Positions 1 to 4,540 of a stretch of 6,978 bases of DNA are shown here, piece by piece. Origin of the DNA: Bacillota bacterium (GTDB taxonomy: Bacteria; Bacillota; Clostridia; Lachnospirales; Lachnospiraceae); assembly GCA_023414985.1 (NCBI GenBank), contig JAEZLY010000150.1:1-6978 (forward strand). Direction: 5' to 3'. Position numbers and translations under genes: made by a program. The stretch's first letter is position 1; each line of letters begins with the position of its first letter. Under the pieces are notes generated by a model, which worked only from the letters and a program-made list of their open reading frames with translations, had not been told where the DNA came from and did not search any database.

Positions 1-21
1 GTAGTAGATAGGAAATAGCAG

Positions 22-76
22 GAGCCCTTAAGAGTTCTTACGATAACAGTAGGAAATCTTAAGCGGCTCTTTTTTT
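22..76 (+). terminator. Intrinsic (rho-independent) terminator of an upstream gene
   Basis: The left arm 22-33 pairs with 57-69 (one bulged C at 64). After a G34/A56 mismatch the stem continues as 35-41 with 49-55 (one G-T wobble at 38/52), leaving a 7-nt loop at 42-48. That gives 19 pairs, followed directly by seven T residues at 70-76. This is a strong intrinsic terminator reading rightward. There is no T-run on the left side, so it is not bidirectional. It separates an unseen upstream transcription unit from the operon that begins at 245. Bases 1-21 contain stop codons in all three forward frames, so an upstream gene may end here or before the window. Confidence 0.9.
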
Positions 77-110
77 ATTCCATAGGAAAGTACTTCGAAC
101 TTACCTTATG

Positions 111-129
111 CTAAAGCGGTTTCGCGAAA
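111..129. promoter_or_regulatory. Possible CcpA (cre-like) site overlapping a TTTCGCGAAA palindrome
   Basis: Positions 111-124 (CTAAAGCGGTTTCG) match the core AARCGNWWWC of the catabolite-responsive element of low-GC Gram-positives, but miss the flanking TG and the final A. The perfect palindrome TTTCGCGAAA at 120-129 overlaps it. Both lie just upstream of the proposed -35 at 134, where a regulator could repress or activate. Catabolite control of a sugar-sensing operon would make sense, but this rests on one imperfect motif. Confidence 0.3.
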
Positions 130-133
130 TCAA

Positions 134-162
134 TTGCTTCTGTAGATAAGCCATTATATAAT
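134..162 (+). promoter_or_regulatory. Sigma-A-type promoter for the regulator/kinase operon
   Basis: A perfect -10 hexamer TATAAT lies at 157-162, with a weak -35 TTGCTT at 134-139 and an ideal 17-nt spacer. The expected start is near 168-170, giving a 5' leader of about 75 nt before the ATG at 245. It lies downstream of the terminator at 22-76 and upstream of the first gene of the operon, the expected place. The weak -35 would suit an activated or modulated promoter. Confidence 0.65.
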
Positions 163-221
163 ATTGGTGTAATTTTACTATAGAAAATTTTTACTGTTAT
201 TTCGGAGTCATCTAACAGTTC

Positions 222-236
222 AGGGGAAAGGCCAGG
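222..236 (+). promoter_or_regulatory. Poorly placed ribosome binding site of the response regulator gene
   Basis: The purine-rich stretch AGGGGAAAGG (222-231) ends 13 nt before the ATG at 245, further than usual. A minimal AGG at 234-236 has better spacing (8 nt) but is short. No in-frame ATG, GTG or TTG lies close upstream, and the protein starts with the typical receiver sequence MYKVLIADDE, so the start at 245 stands. Initiation is probably weaker than for the four downstream genes, which all have strong, well-spaced sites. Confidence 0.45.
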
Positions 237-244
237 TACAGCGT

Positions 245-1855
245 ATGTATAAGGTTTTAATTGCAGATGATGAAGTGAAGGTATGTAAACTAATCAGCCA
301 TCTGATCGATTGGCAGGAGTATGGTATGGAAATCGGCGCCATGGTGAATGACGGAATGTCTGCCCTGCAATATATCCGTGAGGAAAAGCCGGATATTGTC
401 ATTACGGATATCCGGATGCCGGGGTATGACGGTATTGAGCTGATTAAGCTTGCTAAGGAGGTTGATCCCGGGATTAATTTCATCATAGTCAGTGGTTACC
501 GTCAGTTTGATTATGCTCATAATGCCATCAAATACGGTGTGGAGGATTATCTTTTGAAACCGCTGAAGAAGGCAGAGATGATTCATACCCTCACCAGGAT
601 GATCACGAGTAAGGAGCAGGCAGCGAGAGGCCAGCAGGAGAATGTTAACCTAAAGCAGGAACTGCATAATGACAAAAAGCTATTCAAAAAGGCATTTCTG
701 GATAGTTTGCTTGAGGACAGGACGGGTGCTGATACGGATATTGACAGGGAGGAGTTGAACAGAAACCATCATTGTAATTTTATGGATGGTTTTTACCAAG
801 GTGTCGTCATAAAGCCGGATCTACCTCAGGGAGTGGAGACGGAGCAGGCATACCGGCTTCTGATGGAGAAGACGGAGGATATCACCCAAAAACTTCTGAG
901 TGAGCATTTTCACGAGGTGATTGTGACCATGACGAAGGAAGGTGTCATCTGCCTTCTGAATGATTCGTTGGATCAGTTACAGAATATCAGAAGGAATCTG
1001 AAGATGATTCGAAATGAGATTATAAAGATGAGAGATGTGTTTATTGACGTCCAGGTAACGATAGGCATTGGGGAGGTCGTGGCTAAGGAGAGGGATATTC
1101 CTGTTACGATACAAAGTGCCCGGGCAGCTAACCTGTCTCGCTATACACAGGGAACGGGTCATATCCTGACAGCAGTGGGCAATTCGAAGGAAGAACCCTC
1201 TCCTTATCTGTTTCTGGAACATGAATTTCGAAGTAAGTTCCTGAACTGCATCGAGCTTCTCAACATCGAAGGGGTAGAAGAACTGCTTTCGCTTACCTTT
1301 GAGAAGCTACAGAAGGAGAGAAATACGACCGGAGTATTGATTTACAGTATATGTCGTGAGATCTATGAGATATTCTCCTTTGGCATGGGAAACCTGGCAG
1401 TCAGGGATGCTATGACCAGAGAAGATTTTGAGACCTTATTCCATCGCTGCTTCTCTCTGCAGTCGCTGTTTGATGGTTTAAGCAAAATGATATCGGAACA
1501 GTTGGAGACATTGATCCAGGAGCGGCGACTTGCAGATAAACGCCCAATTCGCACTGCAAAGAAGTACATACAGGAGCATTACGCGCTTCCGATTACGCTG
1601 GAGGAGGTCAGCGGTGAGGCTGGATTTAATGCTACCTATTTCTCTTCCCTGTTTAAGAAGGAGACAGGGCAGAATTTTCTGGAGTATCTGACGGATGTGA
1701 GAATTAAAGCTGCAAAGCAGCTTCTGGCGGACACCGCCCGATCTGTCAACCAGGTATCGGAGGAAGTAGGTTATATCGACATCAAGCATTTTACCAAGTT
1801 GTTCAAGAAGAGTACCGGACTGACACCTACGGAATACCGGAAACTGTATTTCTGA
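245..1855 (+). CDS. Response regulator, receiver plus AraC-type DNA-binding domain (YesN-like)
   Basis: Cytoplasmic transcription regulator that would be phosphorylated by the kinase encoded next to it. Residues 1-120 form a receiver domain: acidic pair D8/D9, phosphoacceptor D55 in TDIRMPG, switch residue S83 and conserved K105 in LLKP. Residues about 125-160 look helical and may form a linker coiled coil. Residues about 180-310 contain a stretch (VTIGIGEVV, then a helix ending in RYTQGTG) resembling the degenerate GGDEF-like middle domain seen in many YesN-type regulators; no cyclase motif is visible. Residues about 434-533 are a double helix-turn-helix AraC/XylS domain (LEEVSGEAGFNATYFSSLFKK; then VSEEVGYIDIKHFTKLFKK and TPTEYR). 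The 536-aa length is normal for the family. It ends 19 nt before the kinase gene, so the two form an operon. Likely targets are the sugar transporter genes downstream and possibly its own promoter; this is inferred from context. Confidence 0.93.
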   Translation: MYKVLIADDEVKVCKLISHLIDWQEYGMEIGAMVNDGMSALQYIREEKPDIVITDIRMPGYDGIELIKLAKEVDPGINFIIVSGYRQFDYAHNAIKYGVEDYLLKPLKKAEMIHTLTRMITSKEQAARGQQENVNLKQELHNDKKLFKKAFLDSLLEDRTGADTDIDREELNRNHHCNFMDGFYQGVVIKPDLPQGVETEQAYRLLMEKTEDITQKLLSEHFHEVIVTMTKEGVICLLNDSLDQLQNIRRNLKMIRNEIIKMRDVFIDVQVTIGIGEVVAKERDIPVTIQSARAANLSRYTQGTGHILTAVGNSKEEPSPYLFLEHEFRSKFLNCIELLNIEGVEELLSLTFEKLQKERNTTGVLIYSICREIYEIFSFGMGNLAVRDAMTREDFETLFHRCFSLQSLFDGLSKMISEQLETLIQERRLADKRPIRTAKKYIQEHYALPITLEEVSGEAGFNATYFSSLFKKETGQNFLEYLTDVRIKAAKQLLADTARSVNQVSEEVGYIDIKHFTKLFKKSTGLTPTEYRKLYF

Positions 1856-1874
1856 CCGGGAGAAGGGAGAGCAT

Positions 1875-2909
1875 ATGAAGAAGTATAACCCTCTATCCGT
1901 TCGCTGCTGTGTTCTGATCTTTTCTTTATTTGCAATCGCCGTTCCGGAAGCTATTCTGCTGCTGTATTCCAGGACGATTACCTGGGAAGTGCTGCTGAAA
2001 GTGTGGTATCTCCTCTGCGGCTTATTTCCGGCAGTGCTGGTCTGCCTTCTGATATACGGTTATTATGCTATAGTCATTCCTTATACCAGAATATTAAAGG
2101 TACTTCGTCAATTTAATCAGGGACATACCTATGAACAGCTTTTTCAGATGAAGGATACCTTTTGCAGAGAATTACCGATTACTTTGAAGCGAATCGACGA
2201 GCTTCTGGATAAGCAGGCGGCGATTCGGATGTCAAAGAAGCAGGCCCAGTTTCTCGCCCTTCAGAACCAGATCAGTCCGCATTTTCTCTATAATACCCTG
2301 GAGGCTATCCGTGGGGATGCCCTTGATGAGGGAATGTATCATATTGCTGAGACAACGGAGGCTCTTGCGACCTTCTTCCGCTATACGATTACCGAGGTTG
2401 AGAATCTGGTTACGCTGGAGGATGAGCTGGAAAATGTGGAAAATTATTTTATCATTCAAAGATACCGGTTCGGGGAGAAGCTGAACATGGTCATTCATAC
2501 GGGGGAGGATCCTGCAGTCCTGCAGTGCCAGCTGCCGAAACTTACGCTCCAGCCAATTATAGAAAATGCTGTTTTTCATGGACTGGAGTGCAAGCGCGGA
2601 GAAGGTACGATACGAATTCATGTCGAGACGACGAAAGCAAAACTGTTAATCAGCATTCACGACGATGGGGTAGGTATGGAGGAGAATCAATTGGAACTGA
2701 TTAACCGAAGACTCAGCCTCGTAGAGCCCGGTAACATGGAGGATGATAAGGATGAAAGGCGGGGAGGCATTGCCCTCAGTAATGTCAGTACCCGTATCAA
2801 GCTTCTATTCGGTGAGGAATACGGTCTGCAGATCTACAGCAATAAAAACATCGGCACGAATGTCCGGATAACGCTTCCCTTTCTTTTGGAGAAAGGAGAT
2901 ATCAAATGA
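1875..2909 (+). CDS. Sensor histidine kinase, YesM/LytS-type (HisKA_7TM-less His_kinase family), lacking an extracellular sensor domain
   Basis: Membrane-bound kinase partner of the preceding response regulator. Two hydrophobic segments (about residues 8-30 and 43-68) are joined by only about 12 residues, so there is no room for the Cache-type extracellular sensor usual in YesM kinases; at 344 aa it is far shorter than typical members of nearly 600 aa. Residues about 70-115 are a HAMP-like or helical linker. The His_kinase domain has phosphoacceptor H136 in NQISPHFLYN, followed by the FFRYTI segment. The ATPase domain has the N-box LQPIIENAVFHG (225-236), G1 DDGVGM (263-268), a G2-like GGIALSNVSTRIKLLFG (297-313) and GTNVRITLP (327-335). 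All catalytic motifs look intact. AGAAGGGAG lies 5 nt before the ATG. Its stop overlaps the next gene's start (ATGA), so the two are translationally coupled. The signal probably enters through another protein or through the membrane helices; this is inference. Confidence 0.92.
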   Translation: MKKYNPLSVRCCVLIFSLFAIAVPEAILLLYSRTITWEVLLKVWYLLCGLFPAVLVCLLIYGYYAIVIPYTRILKVLRQFNQGHTYEQLFQMKDTFCRELPITLKRIDELLDKQAAIRMSKKQAQFLALQNQISPHFLYNTLEAIRGDALDEGMYHIAETTEALATFFRYTITEVENLVTLEDELENVENYFIIQRYRFGEKLNMVIHTGEDPAVLQCQLPKLTLQPIIENAVFHGLECKRGEGTIRIHVETTKAKLLISIHDDGVGMEENQLELINRRLSLVEPGNMEDDKDERRGGIALSNVSTRIKLLFGEEYGLQIYSNKNIGTNVRITLPFLLEKGDIK

Positions 2910-4330
2910 TTGAAGAATTACTCCGGATCGATAACGGAATTGTCTCACAAAGCGGGCAGAGGCTGATCAAGGGTCTGAATCTACAGGTTTATAAGAACGA
3001 GATCCATGGATTGATATCAGATAATATAAAAGAAAAACAGTGTATCCTTGACATCCTGAACGGCACGATTAATCTAGAGTATGGTTTTGTATCCTTTGAG
3101 GAGAAGCGGATAGAGGATGATGAGGTGGCACAGGTTTTAAAGAACAAGGTCTCCGTCATAGAGAACAAAAGTAAGCTGGTCAACAATTTAAGCGTAGCGG
3201 AAAATATTTTTGTTGTTCGGGGCGGTTTTAAGAAATACTTTATCCGAAAGCACATGTTGTATAAGCAGGCAGGTTTCCTCCTGTCGGAATTCTCGCTGAA
3301 TATCCGGCCGGAAGCCTATGTCGGAAGGCTCACTCCAATGGAGCGGTGTATGGTGGAACTTGTGAAAGCTTATGCGACAGGCCGCAGATTGATTGTCTGC
3401 AGCGACTTGACAAGCTTTCTGAGCAGCGCTGAACTGAAGGTAGCCTTTCGAACCATCCTATGGTTGAAGAATAAGGGAATTGGTTTCATTTTCATTGAAA
3501 ATCATGATGATGTTCTGTTCCAGTATTCGGACAGAATTACGGTCATCAATCATGGGAGGACTGTCGGGATACTGGATAAGGAGGATATTGACAAGGAAAG
3601 GGTTTATGCTCTCCTGATGGGGGGGCAGGAAGCGTATACGATGGAGGCGGCTTTGCAGGTCGAGAGCATGAATAAAGAAAAACGTCCATGCTTTGAAGCT
3701 GATCATATCAGTGGCGGGAACCTGTCCGCTTTTTCAGTCCGCCTGCAAAAGGGTGAGCTGGTTAATATCCTTTATCAGGAGGAGGAGATCTGCAGAGAAT
3801 TCCTTCGTATCCTGAAAGGAGAGCTACATCCTACCTCCGGCAGACTGCTTCTGGAGGGGCTAAGCTATCAACCGATTGGGTTATGGGATGCGATAAAAAG
3901 GGGAATTTGCTTTATCGAGGAGGACCCAATCTCCAATATGCTGTTTTTTGATATGAGTGCCATGGACAATCTTTGCTTCACCATGTCGAATAAGGTAAGG
4001 GGCTTTTGGTTCCTGCGTAAATACCGCAGAAGCATCAGAAAATCAGTTGAAGACTTATTTGATGCACAGGTGCTGAGAACTCCGATGAAGAAGCAGGAAC
4101 CGGTAACACTGCAAAAGCTTGCATACAGTAAATGGCTGCTATATCAGCCCAGACTCGTAGTTTGTAAAAAACCGTTCTCCATAGCGGATGTACATATGCA
4201 TCAGGTGACCAAGGAGATGATCCTTACCTACTTAAGCCACGGAATCTCTGTCATCATCCTGACTTCCAATGTAACGGAGGCTCATACGATGGAAGGTCGG
4301 ATCTTGCAGTTGAGACGGGAAAAAATATAA
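2906..4330 (+). CDS. Degenerate two-domain sugar ABC ATPase-like protein (predicted pseudo-ATPase)
   Basis: The 474-aa frame has the tandem nucleotide-binding-domain layout of RbsA/MglA-type CUT2 ATPases. It aligns with the ATPase encoded at 4541 at the same residue numbers through about residue 240 (for example LSVAENIF at 95-102 in both). Catalytic motifs are lost. First domain: P-loop SDNIKEKQC (38-46) keeps only K44; Q-loop Q becomes N87; signature LTPMERCMVE; Walker B D and E become S166 and D167; switch H becomes N199. Second domain: P-loop YQEEEICRE (290-298); no LSGGNQQ; Walker B D and E become K421 and K422. The C-terminal tail of about 30 residues is missing. The frame is open throughout, with AAAGGAG 7 nt before the ATG and a 4-nt overlap with the kinase gene, so it is probably expressed. 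Likely a non-hydrolysing regulatory or scaffold subunit linking transporter and kinase (inference). Automatic annotation would probably call it a normal sugar ABC ATPase. Confidence 0.88.
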   Translation: MIEELLRIDNGIVSQSGQRLIKGLNLQVYKNEIHGLISDNIKEKQCILDILNGTINLEYGFVSFEEKRIEDDEVAQVLKNKVSVIENKSKLVNNLSVAENIFVVRGGFKKYFIRKHMLYKQAGFLLSEFSLNIRPEAYVGRLTPMERCMVELVKAYATGRRLIVCSDLTSFLSSAELKVAFRTILWLKNKGIGFIFIENHDDVLFQYSDRITVINHGRTVGILDKEDIDKERVYALLMGGQEAYTMEAALQVESMNKEKRPCFEADHISGGNLSAFSVRLQKGELVNILYQEEEICREFLRILKGELHPTSGRLLLEGLSYQPIGLWDAIKRGICFIEEDPISNMLFFDMSAMDNLCFTMSNKVRGFWFLRKYRRSIRKSVEDLFDAQVLRTPMKKQEPVTLQKLAYSKWLLYQPRLVVCKKPFSIADVHMHQVTKEMILTYLSHGISVIILTSNVTEAHTMEGRILQLRREKI

Positions 4331-4372
4331 CCAATCAGGAATTGTTACGAAAAGGAATTAATTTTGTGTAAA

Positions 4373-4444
4373 ATGCCGAATAACAAAGGAACCGGGGGGC
4401 TTATTCTGATGGAAATTACCAATATCCAAAGAATGGCCCCCTGA
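4373..4444 (+). CDS. Possible 23-codon leader ORF (doubtful)
   Basis: ATG at 4373 opens a 23-codon frame (begins MPNNKGTGG, ends RMAP) whose TGA at 4442-4444 falls exactly at the foot of the G/C-rich hairpin 4395-4441. A ribosome translating it would melt that hairpin. The only Shine-Dalgarno-like sequence, AAAAGGAA at 4350-4357, ends about 15 nt upstream, which is too far for good initiation. No homology can be judged at this length. It could be chance, and is listed because its position relative to the hairpin and the CCTGATT repeats would suit an attenuation-type control. Confidence 0.15.
   Translation: MPNNKGTGGLILMEITNIQRMAP
4395..4441 (+). other. G/C-rich intergenic hairpin without a T-run
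   Basis: GGGGGC (4395-4400) pairs with GCCCCC (4436-4441). The stem continues through T4401-G4435 and, after a bulged T4402, ATTC (4403-4406) with GAAT (4431-4434). An inner TGGA/TCCA pairing (4410-4413 with 4425-4428) is possible. No T-tract follows (TGATTCTAAAG), so it is not a standard intrinsic terminator. It may block 3' exonucleases, mark an RNA-processing site separating the regulatory genes from the transporter genes, or act within a larger RNA switch. Confidence 0.6.
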
Positions 4445-4460
4445 TTCTAAAGATAGACGG

Positions 4461-4489
4461 TTGCCTGATTTTGGTAGTTTTGTTAGAGT
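4461..4489 (+). promoter_or_regulatory. Weak candidate promoter for the ABC transporter genes
   Basis: TTGCCT (4461-4466) and TAGAGT (4484-4489) are separated by 17 nt, each matching 4 of 6 consensus positions. Such a poor promoter would need an activator, which fits an AraC-type response regulator binding the upstream direct repeats. An alternative -10, TAAAAT at 4369-4374, has only a poor -35 (TTACGA at 4345-4350, 18-nt spacer). The transporter genes could also be transcribed by readthrough, since no terminator is seen after 4330. Confidence 0.3.
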
Positions 4490-4501
4490 GGAATCAGGTA
4501 A
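4461..4501 (+). other. Inverted repeat TTGCCTGATT-N21-AATCAGGTAA upstream of the transporter genes
   Basis: The arms 4461-4470 and 4492-4501 pair over 10 positions with a single G-T wobble (4463/4499), around a 21-nt loop. As RNA this is a stable hairpin ending 25 nt before the Shine-Dalgarno of the ATPase gene. As DNA it is an inverted repeat that brackets the weak candidate -10 at 4484-4489 and overlaps its -35, which would suit an operator. No T-run follows, so it is not a terminator. Confidence 0.55.
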
Positions 4502-4526
4502 TTCACTGCAGCAAAGAGCAGATTGG

Positions 4527-4533
4527 AAAGGAG
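4527..4533 (+). promoter_or_regulatory. Ribosome binding site fixing the ATPase start at 4541
   Basis: AAAGGAG at 4527-4533 is followed by 7 nt and then the ATG at 4541. An in-frame TTG at 4523 would extend the protein by six residues (MERRRP), but those codons are the Shine-Dalgarno itself, and no ribosome site lies before the TTG. The protein from 4541 begins MGEYIVELTHISKEFPGVKAL, the usual start of this family. Confidence 0.85.
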
Positions 4534-4540
4534 AAGGCCA

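Larger units (their letters stand above)
4333..4498. repeat. Four-copy heptamer set: AATCAGG twice, CCTGATT twice
   Basis: The 210-nt gap between the pseudo-ATPase and the functional ATPase holds AATCAGG at 4333-4339 and 4492-4498, and its exact complement CCTGATT at 4440-4446 and 4464-4470. The two CCTGATT copies are direct repeats 24 nt apart. Either can pair with the last AATCAGG copy; the 4440-4447 copy pairs over 8 bp with GAATCAGG at 4491-4498. This could be a set of regulator-binding half-sites, for example for the AraC-type regulator at 245, or mutually exclusive RNA stems. The repeats are plain in the sequence; the function is inferred. Confidence 0.6.

Noticed and set aside
22..76. 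Riboswitch or attenuator for the downstream operon
   Set aside because: It precedes the TATAAT promoter by about 60-80 nt and is a simple hairpin plus T-run; a terminator of an upstream gene explains it fully.
108..149. 13-codon frame starting ATG at 108
   Set aside because: It lies upstream of and across the proposed promoter, has no ribosome site, and is too short to support.
2232..2621. 129-aa minus-strand reading frame inside the kinase gene
   Set aside because: It is fully opposite the conserved His_kinase domain and has no recognisable domain of its own.
2906..4330. Calling the degenerate ATPase a pseudogene
   Set aside because: The frame is uninterrupted and full length, keeps domain spacing, and has a strong ribosome site and a coupled start; motif loss without frame loss points to a changed function.
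4395..4441. Intrinsic terminator after the pseudo-ATPase gene
   Set aside because: The stem is strong but is followed by TGATTCTAAAG, not a T-run, and there is none on the opposite strand either.
4523..4540. Upstream TTG start extending the functional ATPase by six residues
   Set aside because: The extension consists of the Shine-Dalgarno sequence for the ATG at 4541, and no ribosome site precedes the TTG.
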